64,000 bases of DNA from the NCBI GenBank assembly GCA_964552955.1, contig CAZKIU010000005.1:1-64000 (forward strand), given 5' to 3'. How positions within the stretch are numbered: the first letter of the stretch is position 1; each line of letters starts with the position of its first letter. Made by a program: the position numbers and the translations under genes. The notes under the pieces were generated by a model. The model was not told where the DNA came from and did no database searches. It saw nothing but the letters and a program-made list of their open reading frames with translations. Origin of the DNA: UBA1413 sp964552955. GTDB taxonomy: Bacteria; Bacteroidota; Bacteroidia; Bacteroidales; Prolixibacteraceae. Below are positions 1-9,168 of the stretch, piece after piece.

Positions 1-1235
1 TCCATTTCACTTTCCAGGTATTGCCGGAAACCCTCCTCACTCTTCCATTGCTCTTGTTCCAGACCCCATACGGCTGAAAACCAATGGCGGGCGGGCTGTC
101 CGTTTTCTGCCTTCTGTGAAACATAATAGGTTTCGCTGATGATATTGCTGAAATTCTTCTCCTTGACCAGTTGAAATCCCTTTTCAAAAAAGTTGATATC
201 GGTAGTACGGGCGATTTTTCCGGTTTCGTTCGCGGGAAGGATCACCGCCATCCCCAGTTCGTCGTTATGGAGCGATTGGATATCGTGCGTGCCGATGCAG
301 GTGAAGCCATGGCTGCGGAATTCGAAAGGTTCGCGGGTCAGCTTGCTGGTAACGATGCCGGTGACGATCTCAGCGCTTTCGGGTAAGCCGGTGACGGTGA
401 CGTCTGATTGAAACCAGTATTTGCCAGGGGTAATAGAGATTCTCTCGACGGCTTGCAGGGTGTCACCATCGATGACCCACCCGCCATACCGGAGTTCAAA
501 GAGAGAGCGCACGGGTCCTTCGGCGATTTTAACATATTCATAGCTGCCGGTATCGCCAAGGCGATAGAGGGAGTCATTTTTGAGCAGGGCAATTCCTCCT
601 GACCCCAGTGAACTGCCACAGTGCAGCACATCCATGCCCCAGGGGGCCAACTCATGGTAGCTGGGTGTTCCGGGCATCTGGAGGGAATCAATGATCAGCC
701 GGGGCTGTAGTTTGCCGAAGAGATCCTTGACATTGCGGCAGTCGAAATAAACCCGGAACCCAAATTTGTCGTTTTCCCAGTTGACACTCTCTGCCTGGGC
801 GATGATTTGGAACGTATCGCGGCAGGAGGGGGCCATGTAACGGTCGGATTCCGGAAAAGAACCGTCGGGCTGAAGGATCCCCAGCCGGAGGTTGGTTCTT
901 TTTTCAAAAGACGGATACGCATCCGGAGCGGCAAAGGAGAGGACCAGTTTGGCAATGCCTTGGGGTGGAAGATCCACCAGCACCACTGCCTCGTCCCACT
1001 GTCCGTCCCCGTCGAGGTCGTCGGCCTGTGAAGGCATCAGTTTCCCTTCGATGGTAAACACCGGCAACTGGTTGCCGGGTATGGCCAGCTTGGCCGCAAT
1101 CTCGTTGCGCTGAAGCACGATCGCTTCATCATGCCGGTGGGTGGGAAGGGGATTCTCTATTTCCCAACCGGACTGTTTCCGGCAGGAGACCATCGTGATC
1201 AGCGGAATGACGAGCATCAGCAGTAATTTATTCAT
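1..1235 (-). CDS. DUF4861 family lipoprotein (3' end outside window)
   Basis: Reverse-strand frame open to the window edge, so about 411 residues are visible and the C-terminus is missing. It begins MNKLLLMLVIPLITMVSC, a lipoprotein signal peptide ending in a V-S-C lipobox; an in-frame ATG three codons upstream (position 1244) is an alternative start. The mature part is rich in beta-strand and aromatic residues and matches my memory of DUF4861, a secreted family of unknown activity that travels with pectin and uronate genes in Bacteroidota. It lies downstream of kduI and kduD on the same strand, which supports a role in uronate-containing glycan use. Family call from recall, not from a search; catalytic function unknown. 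Confidence 0.72.
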   Translation of the reverse strand, partial: MNKLLLMLVIPLITMVSCRKQSGWEIENPLPTHRHDEAIVLQRNEIAAKLAIPGNQLPVFTIEGKLMPSQADDLDGDGQWDEAVVLVDLPPQGIAKLVLSFAAPDAYPSFEKRTNLRLGILQPDGSFPESDRYMAPSCRDTFQIIAQAESVNWENDKFGFRVYFDCRNVKDLFGKLQPRLIIDSLQMPGTPSYHELAPWGMDVLHCGSSLGSGGIALLKNDSLYRLGDTGSYEYVKIAEGPVRSLFELRYGGWVIDGDTLQAVERISITPGKYWFQSDVTVTGLPESAEIVTGIVTSKLTREPFEFRSHGFTCIGTHDIQSLHNDELGMAVILPANETGKIARTTDINFFEKGFQLVKEKNFSNIISETYYVSQKAENGQPARHWFSAVWGLEQEQWKSEEGFRQYLESEM

Positions 1236-1250
1236 TGGTGGCATGGTTTT

Positions 1251-1380
1251 TAAGAATCTTAAATCTTAAATCTTAAGTCTTCTCGCCTGAGTCGAGACTC
1301 CACTTCACTGCGTGAGTCTTAAATATCAGAATATCAGAATGTCAGAATATGAGTGTGTCAGCATATCAGACATAGGGATA
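1251..1380. repeat. intergenic 7/8-base sawtooth repeat with embedded 33-base element
   Basis: The spacer between kduD and the DUF4861 gene starts with four 7-base units of the form AATCTTA, then carries a 33-base element (1287-1319) that recurs at 63637-63669 with 31 of 33 bases identical. It ends in 8-base units of the form ATCAGAAT. No coding potential is seen. The element contains GAGTC-GA-GACTC, so its two GANTC sites are also 7 bases apart. Confidence 0.75.
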
Positions 1381-1404
1381 GGGGTCAGGCCTGCCCGGTC
1401 GGTT

Positions 1405-2199
1405 TTAAAGGTCGTTTTCTCCTTTTACATAGCCGAAGTTGGCCAGGATACCGCCATCGACGTAGAGGATGTGGCCGTTGACGAAATCAGAGGCTTCAGA
1501 GGCCAGGAAGAGGGCGGCATTGGCGACGTCTTCGGGTTCACCCCATCGCCCGGCAGGGGTGCGGGTCATCACCAGGTCGTTGAAGGGGTGGTTCCCTTCG
1601 CGGATGGGGGCCGTCTGAGCGGTGGCGATGTAGCCTGGACCGATGCCATTGATCTGCAGGTTGTACTTGGCCCACTCACAGCACATATTGGCCGTGAGCA
1701 GTTTCAGCCCACCCTTGGCCGAGGCATAGGCCGACACGGAATTGCGACCGTATACGCTCATCATTGAACACATGTTGATGATTTTGCCTGCCCGCTTTTT
1801 GATCATGTTGGGAGCTACACGCTTGCCAACAATCAGGGGGGCCACCAGATCCACCTCGATGACCTGTCTGTAGTCCTTCACAGCCATGTCGAGAATAGGA
1901 ATCCGTTTGATGATCCCCGCATTGTTCACCAGAATGTCAACCGGACCCACTTCCTTTTCAATCAGGGAGATCCCTTCGTCGACCTGTTGCTCGTCGGTCA
2001 CATCAAAGACGAGCGTGAAAACGTCAATCCCGGCTTCGGCATACTCTTTTTTGGCCGTTTCCAGCCGCTCTGTACTCAGGTCGTTGACACAAATCCGGGC
2101 CCCGGCTTGACCCAGAATTTTTCCGATGGCCATACCAATGCCGTGCGTCCCTCCGGTGATCAACGCCACCTTTCCCGTCAAATCAAATAAATCATTCAT
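1405..2199 (-). CDS. kduD: 2-dehydro-3-deoxy-D-gluconate 5-dehydrogenase (KduD)
   Basis: 264-residue short-chain dehydrogenase. It is expected to reduce 5-keto-3-deoxy-gluconate (DKI) to 2-keto-3-deoxygluconate with NAD(P)H in the cytoplasm, the step after KduI in uronate breakdown. Visible motifs: the nucleotide-binding TGGTHGIG near residues 15-22, NNAG at 92-95, a catalytic Ser near 145-148, and Y158-x3-K162. The start is placed at MNDLFDLTGK because homologues begin a few residues before the first beta strand; the open frame extends 12 codons further upstream into spacer. It follows kduI by 77 bases on the same strand. Substrate assignment rests on family resemblance plus the kduI neighbour. 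Confidence 0.9.
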   Translation of the reverse strand: MNDLFDLTGKVALITGGTHGIGMAIGKILGQAGARICVNDLSTERLETAKKEYAEAGIDVFTLVFDVTDEQQVDEGISLIEKEVGPVDILVNNAGIIKRIPILDMAVKDYRQVIEVDLVAPLIVGKRVAPNMIKKRAGKIINMCSMMSVYGRNSVSAYASAKGGLKLLTANMCCEWAKYNLQINGIGPGYIATAQTAPIREGNHPFNDLVMTRTPAGRWGEPEDVANAALFLASEASDFVNGHILYVDGGILANFGYVKGENDL

Positions 2200-2225
2200 A
2201 TTCAGTACTTTTATTTTTTTTATTC

Positions 2226-2271
2226 CCGATTCCAATATTCAGGATTCCCGACTCCCGACTCCCGATTCTTG
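2226..2271. repeat. GANTC heptamer array between kduI and kduD
   Basis: GATTC, GACTC, GACTC and GATTC occur at 2243, 2250, 2257 and 2264, exactly 7 bases apart and separated by CC. A further GATTC at 2228 is off phase. This is the same repeat family as at 10530, 53297 and 63597. Confidence 0.75.
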
Positions 2272-2276
2272 TTCGC

Positions 2277-3119
2277 TTATCTAAGTTCGTCAGGTCTGAT
2301 GGCGTCCATGTCGGCGTAGTCGAGGTTTTCGCCGGCCATACCCCAGATGAAGGAGTAGTTGGCGGTTCCGGCAGCCGAGTGGATGGACCAACTGGGGGAG
2401 AGAACGGCCTGTTCGCTCTTCATCCAGATGTGCCGGGTTTCGTCAGGTTGCCCCATAAAGTGGCAAACGGCCTGTCCCTCGGGTAGATCGAAATAGTAGT
2501 AGACTTCGTTTCTGCGGGAGTGGGTATGTGGGGGCATGGTATTCCATACCGATCCGGGCCGGAGTTCAGTCAGTCCCATCTGCAACTGGCAGGTAGGCAC
2601 CAGCTGGTTGATGATCAGCTGGTTGATCTGTCTCTCGTTGGAGGTCTCCAGGGCGCCCGTGTTGATCACCCTGGCTTTCTCAAAGGTGATGTGGGCCGTG
2701 GGGAATTCCTTATGCGCAGGGGCCGAATTGAGATAGAACTTGGCAGGATGCTCCGGATCTTCTGATCTGAAGACTACCTGTTTGTTCCCCTTTCCTACAT
2801 AAAGGGCCTCCTTTTTACGGAGGAGATATTCGGTGCCATCGACGACCACCGAGCCTGTTCCCCCGGTGTTGATCACCCCCAATTCACGCCGGTCCAGAAA
2901 ATGGGTGGCCTTCAAGGCATCCACGGTTTCCAGCACCAGTTCTTCACCCAGAGGCATTGCTCCTCCCGTGATGTAACGCTCGATATGAGAATAAACCAGC
3001 CGGATATGGCCGGGATCCATCACTTTTTCCACCAGGAACTCCTTCCTGATCCGGTCGGTTCCGTAACCCCTGAAGTCCTCAGGATGGTAATTGAACCTCT
3101 CTTCAAAATATATTGCCAT
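2277..3119 (-). CDS. kduI: 5-dehydro-4-deoxy-D-glucuronate isomerase (KduI)
   Basis: 280 residues, the usual length for KduI. This zinc cupin isomerises 4-deoxy-L-threo-5-hexosulose uronate, the product of pectate and other uronate lyases, to 3-deoxy-D-glycero-2,5-hexodiulosonate for KduD. The metal ligands are readable: PPHTHSRRNEV gives H198, H200 and E205, and H247 lies in WSIHSAAG, spaced as in the characterised E. coli enzyme. It is first in the leftward kduI-kduD-DUF4861 unit and has a well formed Bacteroidota promoter 50 bases upstream. No lyase gene is inside the window. Confidence 0.95.
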   Translation of the reverse strand: MAIYFEERFNYHPEDFRGYGTDRIRKEFLVEKVMDPGHIRLVYSHIERYITGGAMPLGEELVLETVDALKATHFLDRRELGVINTGGTGSVVVDGTEYLLRKKEALYVGKGNKQVVFRSEDPEHPAKFYLNSAPAHKEFPTAHITFEKARVINTGALETSNERQINQLIINQLVPTCQLQMGLTELRPGSVWNTMPPHTHSRRNEVYYYFDLPEGQAVCHFMGQPDETRHIWMKSEQAVLSPSWSIHSAAGTANYSFIWGMAGENLDYADMDAIRPDELR

Positions 3120-3169
3120 AGCCTTTAATATTAATTTTCAAATGAAAAGGGGCCACTTTTGACCTCCTA

Positions 3170-3200
3170 CAAATTTAGCTTAATTGGGTCAGCCTTCAAA
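3170..3200 (-). promoter_or_regulatory. promoter of kduI-kduD-DUF4861
   Basis: On the reverse strand TTTG is followed by 19 bases and TAAATTTG. This matches the Bacteroidota sigma-70 pattern (-33 TTTG, -7 TAnnTTTG, 19-21 base spacer) and leaves a leader of about 45 bases before kduI. It is the best promoter match in the window. Confidence 0.65.
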
Positions 3201-3238
3201 AAAAAAAGAACTCTAAAGTGGGGGCGGGACTGAAAAGT

Positions 3239-3277
3239 AAAAGCTGGCAAAGGGAGAGGCCCTGTGCCAGCTTTTTA
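3239..3277. terminator. hairpin terminator downstream of the TIM-barrel gene
   Basis: AAAGCTGGCA pairs with TGCCAGCTTT around a 15-base loop that can pair further (AGGG with CCCT). T-rich sequence flanks it on either strand. It separates the leftward TIM-barrel gene from the kduI promoter. Confidence 0.7.
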
Positions 3278-3321
3278 TTCACCCATAAATCCGGCGCCGG
3301 TGTGGGCGCATAAAATGGTCG

Positions 3322-4257
3322 TCAGACCAGGATTTTGGTGGTCAGGTTGGTAATGCTCTTCTGGATGGCTTCAAAGGGAAGGCCGTCTTTGGTGCGGTCC
3401 TGTTCCACGATCATGTATTTCATGCCGGCAACATCTTTGGCCGCCAGGATCTCCTTGAAGTTGATGACTCCTTCGCCTACGGGAGCGAAGTCTTCCACTC
3501 CGTCGGTATAGAAGAAGGGCTCTTCCTGGGTGAACATATCCTTCATGTGGAAAATTTCGAACCGGCCCGGGTACTTGTTAAAGATCTCAACGGGATTATG
3601 CCCGGCTTTGGTGGTCCAGAACAGGTCGATTTCCATGGTGACCAGCTGGGGATCGAGTTCTGCCAGGAAAATATCGAAATAGGGGACTTTCCCCTCCACG
3701 TTGTCGAATTCGAAGTTGTGGTTGTGGTAACCGAAGAGGATGCCGTTGTCTTTCATGATCTGGCCCACCTGGTTCCAGTCGGCGGCCATCTTCTGGTAGC
3801 TGGCGATGGTGGTGCGGGCTTCGGGGACGACCCAGGGCTGCACACAGTACTTCACACCCAGCAGGGCGTGGTCATCGGCCATCTTCTTAGCGTTTTCCAG
3901 GGTGATGCCGGCAGCTTCCACCTGCGTGTGGCTGCTCAGAATCTCCATGCCCAGATCTTCGACCAGCTTCCGGAAGTCGGCAGGGGCATAACCATAAAAC
4001 TTGCCATCGGCATAGCCCGCCAGCTCCACATATTTATAGCCCATGTCAGAAACTTTCTTCAGCGACCCCGCCACATCGGCAGCCATGGCATCACGGATGG
4101 TGTACAACTGCAGGCCGATACCAAAACTCTTCGGATCGGGGACTGCGGCCGCCGGTTGTCCTTTGGGTTTGCAGGAATACTGCGATAATACCAGTGCCCC
4201 TAACGCTCCTGCTGCAGAGAGGCGGAGGAAATCCCTTCTTGATTGATTTGAACTCAT
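3322..4257 (-). CDS. Tat-exported sugar phosphate isomerase/epimerase-like TIM-barrel protein
   Basis: 311 residues. The N-terminus carries a twin-arginine signal (SRRDFLRLSAAG), then a hydrophobic stretch and Y-S-C, so it is probably a Tat-exported lipoprotein. From about residue 45 the sequence follows the xylose-isomerase-like TIM-barrel (AP endonuclease 2) fold: GIGLQLYTIRD, then GYHNHNFEF and MEIDLFWTTKAG, which supply likely metal and substrate residues (His, Glu, Asp). Exported members of this family are frequent in Bacteroidota glycan loci, but substrates are rarely known. It stands alone between purL (divergent) and kduI, with its own terminator. Fold confident, substrate unknown. 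Confidence 0.85.
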   Translation of the reverse strand: MSSNQSRRDFLRLSAAGALGALVLSQYSCKPKGQPAAAVPDPKSFGIGLQLYTIRDAMAADVAGSLKKVSDMGYKYVELAGYADGKFYGYAPADFRKLVEDLGMEILSSHTQVEAAGITLENAKKMADDHALLGVKYCVQPWVVPEARTTIASYQKMAADWNQVGQIMKDNGILFGYHNHNFEFDNVEGKVPYFDIFLAELDPQLVTMEIDLFWTTKAGHNPVEIFNKYPGRFEIFHMKDMFTQEEPFFYTDGVEDFAPVGEGVINFKEILAAKDVAGMKYMIVEQDRTKDGLPFEAIQKSITNLTTKILV

Positions 4258-4594
4258 GATGTACTATTTTTTAGTGTATTGTTAAGTTTTGGGTGGTAAA
4301 TATAAAAATATTTGACCGAATGGCGCAACCAGGAGCGATATATGCGCCTCGGAAAATGGTTACGGACCCCTGTTGATGAGAGCAGTGAGGGGCCCCGGAT
4401 ACTTCCTGGACCAATGGCATTAGCGGTTTATGCGAGATCAGAAAGTGCTTCCAAAGGGTCATTTCGGCACCGTCCTATGACCGGCAGAAATATCCCTCCG
4501 GTCCTGAAGCTTTCTCGTGAGATGAAGCAGGGCTCTGGTCAATTTCTTATCTTTGCAACTTCATTTGAAGGATTCACCTTAAAAAAGCCATCAC
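4258..4594. promoter_or_regulatory. divergent spacer with -7 box for purL
   Basis: 337 bases without a convincing gene. TATCTTTG at 4548-4555 fits the -7 consensus and would start transcription about 33 bases before the purL ATG; no TTTG stands at the expected -33 place. On the other strand a TATATTTA-like box near 4300 could serve the TIM-barrel gene. Nothing else stands out. Confidence 0.4.
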
Positions 4595-7500
4595 ATGATC
4601 CTGTTTTTTACCACCCGCCGGAAGAGCATTGTAGCCATCCATACCCTCAGCTCCCTTTCGGGGGAGGATATTTCCAAGCTCAGTTGGTTGCTGGGAGATG
4701 CTCAGGTGACCGACACGCCCGACCTGGAAGGGTGGTTTGCCGGTCCGCGGAAAGAGATGCTGACGCCCTGGAGTACCAATGCCGTGGAGATCACCCAGAA
4801 TATGGGGATCTCCGGAATCACCAGAATGGAGGAGCTTTTTCCTGTTGCCGGCCCCGACGCCCATTACGATCCCATGCTTCAGGTGTTGTACCATCATCCC
4901 GGACAGGAGATCTTCACTGTTCACCATCAGCCAGATCCGGTGGTGGAGATTGCCGATATTGCTGCTTACAACGAGCAGGAGGGGCTGGCCCTGAGCGATG
5001 AGGAAGTTGCATATCTTCATGAGGTCGCTGTGGCCCTGGGCCGCAACCTCACCGATAGCGAGGTGTTTGGTTTTTCGCAGGTCAACTCGGAACATTGCCG
5101 CCACAAGATTTTTAACGGCACCTTTGTCATCGATGGCCAGGAACAGGAGCAGACGCTGTTCCATCTGATCAAAAAGACCTCGCAAGTGAATCCCAATAAG
5201 ATCGTTTCGGCCTACCGTGACAACTGTTCCTTTGTGCAGGGGCCTGTGGCGGAGCAGTTTGCACCTGAGGTACAGGACCAGCCCGGATGGTTCCGGGTCA
5301 CCGACATGGAAACAGTGTTGTCACTGAAGGCGGAGACCCATAATTTTCCCACGACGGTGGAGCCTTTCAATGGGGCCTCTACGGGCACTGGCGGGGAGAT
5401 CCGCGACCGGATGGCCGGTGGCAAGGGGAGTATTCCCGTGGCAGGCACGGCGGTTTATATGACGGCGTATCCCCGCACGGAGGCTGCCCGCCCCTGGGAG
5501 GAGGCGACCGAACCACGCCCCTGGCTCTATCAGACCCCGGAGGAGATCCTCATCAAGGCCTCCAATGGGGCCAGCGATTTCGGCAATAAATTCGGACAGC
5601 CCATCATTGCCGGGTCGGTGCTTACCTTTGAACACTTCGAAGCCCTCAGAAAATATGGTTACGACAAGGTGATCATGCTGGCCGGGGGCATCGGTTTCGG
5701 AAAGAAGAAGGATAGCCTGAAGGGGGATCCTGTGCCGGGAGACAAGGTCGTACTCCTGGGTGGTGACAACTACCGCATCGGCATGGGAGGAGGCGCCGTT
5801 TCTTCGGTGGCCACCGGTGAATTTGGCAATGCCATTGAGCTGAATGCCGTACAGCGGGCCAACCCGGAGATGCAGAAACGCGTCTTCAACGCCATCAGGG
5901 CCCTGGCAGAAATGGAGGAGAACCCGGTGATTTCCATTCACGACCATGGGGCTGGGGGCCATCTGAACTGTCTTTCCGAACTGGTGGAGAGCACCGGGGG
6001 AAAGATAGACACGGCCCGGTTGCCCGTCGGGGATCCCACCCTTTCACAGAAAGAGATCATCGGCAATGAATCACAGGAACGGATGGGGCTGCTCCTTCAT
6101 GAGAAGGATGTCCCCCTGCTTACCCGCATTGCCCAACGGGAGAGGGCTCCCCTCTACGTCATCGGTGAGGCTACCGGCGATATGCAGTTTACCTTTGAGA
6201 ACAGCGTGACCGGAGAGAAACCCATCGACTGGCAATTGGGCTATATGTTCGGGAAACCCCCGAAAACCGTGCTGGAAGATACGACAGAGCAGGTGACCTT
6301 CAGGGATCCGGAGTGGTCGCCGGCGCACCTCCAGGAATATATTGAGAATGTGCTGCAGTTGGAATCGGTCGCCTGCAAGGACTGGCTGACCAACAAGGTG
6401 GACCGGTCGGTGACGGGGCGTATTGCCAAGCAGCAAGGGGCGGGGCCGCTGCATCTGCCGCTTAACAATGTGGGGGTGGTCACCCTCGATTACCAGGGCC
6501 GGGCAGGTATTGCCACTTCTGTGGGGCATGCCCCAGTCGCGGGACTGGTAGATGCTGCGGCCGGATCGATCCTCTCTATCGCCGAAGCCCTGACTAACAT
6601 CGTGTGGGCTCCCATGCCCGAAGGAATCAGATCGGTATCGCTGAGCGCCAACTGGATGTGGCCTGCCAAAAACCCGGGTGAAAACGCCCGCCTCTATACT
6701 GCCGTCAAGGCGGCCAGCTCCTTCGCCTGCCAGATCGGGGTCAACATTCCCACCGGGAAGGACTCCATGTCTATGACCCAGAAATACCCCGGCGACGTCG
6801 TTTATGCCCCCGGAACAGTCATTATCTCCGCTTCCGCAGAGGTGACCGATGTCAACAAGGTCGTGGAACCTGTATTGTGCAACGATCCTTCGAAGCCTTT
6901 GTTTTTCATTGATTTATCCTTTATTCCGCGATGTGTGGGCGGAAGTGCCCTGGCCCAGAGCCTGAACCGGCTGGGAGGCACTGCCCCGACCGTCGCCGAT
7001 CCTGACCGGTTCGCTGCTGCTTTTGACGCTATCCAGGAACTGATCCAAAAAGAACTGATCGTCGCCGGGCATGACATCTCCTCGGGAGGTCTGCTGACTA
7101 CCTTGCTGGAAATGTGTTTCACTGACAATGCCTCAGGAATGGAACTCGACCTTACGGGCCTAGGGGAAGCTGATATGGTGAAACTGCTTTTCTCTGAGAA
7201 CCCGGGGGTGGTGGTTCAGTGTGGCGACGGGGCGGTGGTCAGCGAATTGCTGACTTCGCGGGGTGTGGCCTTCACGGAGATTGGCCGCCCGGCCCCGGGT
7301 AGGGTGGTGAAGATCCACCACTTCGGAAATGAGATGGAATTCGATATCGACTCGCTCCGTGACCTCTGGTTCAAGAGTTCCTATCTTCTCGACCGCAGAC
7401 AGAGCGGCGAGGATAAAGCCCTGGAGCGCTACCGTCACTACCGCGAGAATGAGTTGAATTACCGGTTCGGGAGTTTTTCAGGCAAGTATGCCGATTGCGG

Positions 7501-8281
7501 CATTGATCCGGGACGCCGTGAACCCTCGGGGATCAGGGCCGCCATCATCCGTGAAAAAGGGGTCAATGGCGACCGTGAGATGGCCTGGATGCTTTACCTG
7601 GCCGGCTTCGACGTTAAGGATGTCCATATGACCGACCTGATCTCCGGCCGTGAAACCCTGGAAGATATTAATCTCATCGTTTTCGTGGGAGGCTTCTCCA
7701 ATTCCGATGTACTGGGGTCGGCCAAAGGATGGGCCGGGGCTTTCCGTTACAACGAAAAAGCCCGCGAAGCCCTGGATCATTTCTATCAGCGCAGCGACAC
7801 CCTGAGCCTGGGGGTCTGCAATGGCTGCCAGCTCATGGTTGAACTGGGGCTGATTCCTATGGAAAAGGGCCCTCACGCGGTGATGGAACACAACGATTCC
7901 CACAAGTTCGAATCGGCCTTTCTCAACGTCGATATTCTCCCCAATCCTTCGGTCATGCTGGGGAACATGGCAGGCCTGCGCCTGGGGGCGTGGGTAGCCC
8001 ATGGTGAAGGTAAGTTTGTTCTGGGGGGCAAGGAAGAGGATTATCTCATCCCCATGAAGTACAGCCGCAGTTTCTATCCTGCCAATCCCAATGGGTCGGC
8101 TTATGATGCGGCCGCCCTCTGTTCGCCCGACGGCCGCCACCTGGCCATGATGCCCCATCTCGAACGTGCCTTCCGTCCTTACCATTGGGCCTGGTATCCC
8201 CGTGACCGCAAAATGGACGAAGTCACCCCCTGGATGCAGGCCTTCGTCAATGCCCGCGACTGGATCTGGGAACGCCTCTGA
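4595..8281 (+). CDS. purL: phosphoribosylformylglycinamidine synthase, single-chain
   Basis: 1228 residues, the long single-polypeptide form of FGAM synthase. It converts FGAR, glutamine and ATP to FGAM in purine synthesis. The N-terminal PurS-like and linker part runs to about residue 150 and ends in the signature FSQVNSEHCRHKIFNG. Two AIRS-like ATP-binding halves follow, with ETHNFPTTVEPFNGASTGTG early in the first. The C-terminal class I glutaminase has the nucleophile in SLGVCNGCQLM and a His-Glu pair in MMPHLERAF. It is a lone housekeeping gene set between the kdu and rha segments. Codon use looks like that of its neighbours and no break is seen. Confidence 0.97.
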   Translation: MILFFTTRRKSIVAIHTLSSLSGEDISKLSWLLGDAQVTDTPDLEGWFAGPRKEMLTPWSTNAVEITQNMGISGITRMEELFPVAGPDAHYDPMLQVLYHHPGQEIFTVHHQPDPVVEIADIAAYNEQEGLALSDEEVAYLHEVAVALGRNLTDSEVFGFSQVNSEHCRHKIFNGTFVIDGQEQEQTLFHLIKKTSQVNPNKIVSAYRDNCSFVQGPVAEQFAPEVQDQPGWFRVTDMETVLSLKAETHNFPTTVEPFNGASTGTGGEIRDRMAGGKGSIPVAGTAVYMTAYPRTEAARPWEEATEPRPWLYQTPEEILIKASNGASDFGNKFGQPIIAGSVLTFEHFEALRKYGYDKVIMLAGGIGFGKKKDSLKGDPVPGDKVVLLGGDNYRIGMGGGAVSSVATGEFGNAIELNAVQRANPEMQKRVFNAIRALAEMEENPVISIHDHGAGGHLNCLSELVESTGGKIDTARLPVGDPTLSQKEIIGNESQERMGLLLHEKDVPLLTRIAQRERAPLYVIGEATGDMQFTFENSVTGEKPIDWQLGYMFGKPPKTVLEDTTEQVTFRDPEWSPAHLQEYIENVLQLESVACKDWLTNKVDRSVTGRIAKQQGAGPLHLPLNNVGVVTLDYQGRAGIATSVGHAPVAGLVDAAAGSILSIAEALTNIVWAPMPEGIRSVSLSANWMWPAKNPGENARLYTAVKAASSFACQIGVNIPTGKDSMSMTQKYPGDVVYAPGTVIISASAEVTDVNKVVEPVLCNDPSKPLFFIDLSFIPRCVGGSALAQSLNRLGGTAPTVADPDRFAAAFDAIQELIQKELIVAGHDISSGGLLTTLLEMCFTDNASGMELDLTGLGEADMVKLLFSENPGVVVQCGDGAVVSELLTSRGVAFTEIGRPAPGRVVKIHHFGNEMEFDIDSLRDLWFKSSYLLDRRQSGEDKALERYRHYRENELNYRFGSFSGKYADCGIDPGRREPSGIRAAIIREKGVNGDREMAWMLYLAGFDVKDVHMTDLISGRETLEDINLIVFVGGFSNSDVLGSAKGWAGAFRYNEKAREALDHFYQRSDTLSLGVCNGCQLMVELGLIPMEKGPHAVMEHNDSHKFESAFLNVDILPNPSVMLGNMAGLRLGAWVAHGEGKFVLGGKEEDYLIPMKYSRSFYPANPNGSAYDAAALCSPDGRHLAMMPHLERAFRPYHWAWYPRDRKMDEVTPWMQAFVNARDWIWERL

Positions 8282-8407
8282 CGACCCCCCTCATTCAGCG
8301 GCTGGGCGTCCCTCTTCCGGCCAGCCAGGGGATTCCTCAATAGAAATGCCTTAAATTTGCAACATGGCCTGCCCGGAACCCTCGGACTGACCGCTTCAGG
8401 CCATTTC

Positions 8408-9055
8408 CTATGGTAGATCCATGGCGATAGCTCTGACCGGTGAACCGTCGGCTCCTGAAACATACAGCGGCAGAGCACAGAAAAAGTACCGCCCTTCCTT
8501 CATTCCGGGCGGAAACAATAGGTTTTCGACGATCACCAATCCGGCCCCCAAAAGAACATGGTGCACAGGCCAGGTATCCGATTCCAGGGGGTCGACAGAA
8601 ATGGTGTCGAGGCCGATGCCCTTCATTCCCCTTCCGGCCAGCCATGTGGCAGCCTCCTGCGACAACACCGGAAATCCTTCCAAATACTCCGGGGCCTCCC
8701 AGTGGCGGCCCAAGCCGGTTCGCAACAACAGATAACCGGCGCCTGCCAACTCCTTTTCTTTGGCTTCCAGAAAGGAGCGGGGGATTTCGCGTGTGCCTGC
8801 CGGAATGTCAACCAGCAGGGCCTCTCCGGTGAAGTGGGAGGCTGGGTAATGGTCGAGGCTCTTTCCTCCGGGCAACATGTGGGCCGGAGCATCCATATGA
8901 GTCCCCGTATGACCGTCCATTTCCATCCGTAACTCGCGGTATCCGTCGGAGCCTAACGTGGCCGCCGGCTTGAAGATAGGTTTTTCCTTTCCCGGATAAA
9001 CGGGCATGTTGCTGTGCATCAATTGGGTCAACTCAAAAACCGTGTGAGGTTCCAT
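8408..9055 (-). CDS. cyclase family protein (kynurenine formamidase-like)
   Basis: 215 residues from MEPHTVFELTQL, which I prefer over the ATG 18 codons upstream because family members begin just before the first strand. The metal-binding signature of this metal-dependent hydrolase family is present: HTGTHMDAPAHM (H-x3-H-x-D) followed by a further His and Glu region. Characterised relatives hydrolyse N-formylkynurenine or isatin, but most bacterial members have no known substrate. It is divergent from rhaT with 113 bases between; no kynurenine-pathway gene is nearby. General hydrolase assignment is firm, substrate open. Confidence 0.85.
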   Translation of the reverse strand: MEPHTVFELTQLMHSNMPVYPGKEKPIFKPAATLGSDGYRELRMEMDGHTGTHMDAPAHMLPGGKSLDHYPASHFTGEALLVDIPAGTREIPRSFLEAKEKELAGAGYLLLRTGLGRHWEAPEYLEGFPVLSQEAATWLAGRGMKGIGLDTISVDPLESDTWPVHHVLLGAGLVIVENLLFPPGMKEGRYFFCALPLYVSGADGSPVRAIAMDLP

Positions 9056-9130
9056 AGGGCGTCTTTTAAAGATTGTCGTATGGGCCAATAAAAAATGCCC
9101 AATTTTCAAGGAATCGACAGGATGAAATTA

Positions 9131-9138
9131 TAAATTTG
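9131..9138 (+). promoter_or_regulatory. -7 box upstream of rhaT
   Basis: TAAATTTG, 30 bases before the rhaT ATG, fits the Bacteroidota -7 consensus. No clear TTTG lies 19-21 bases further upstream, so the call is provisional. Confidence 0.4.
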
Positions 9139-9168
9139 AGGAATATTATCTAAACCTATCGGACTATT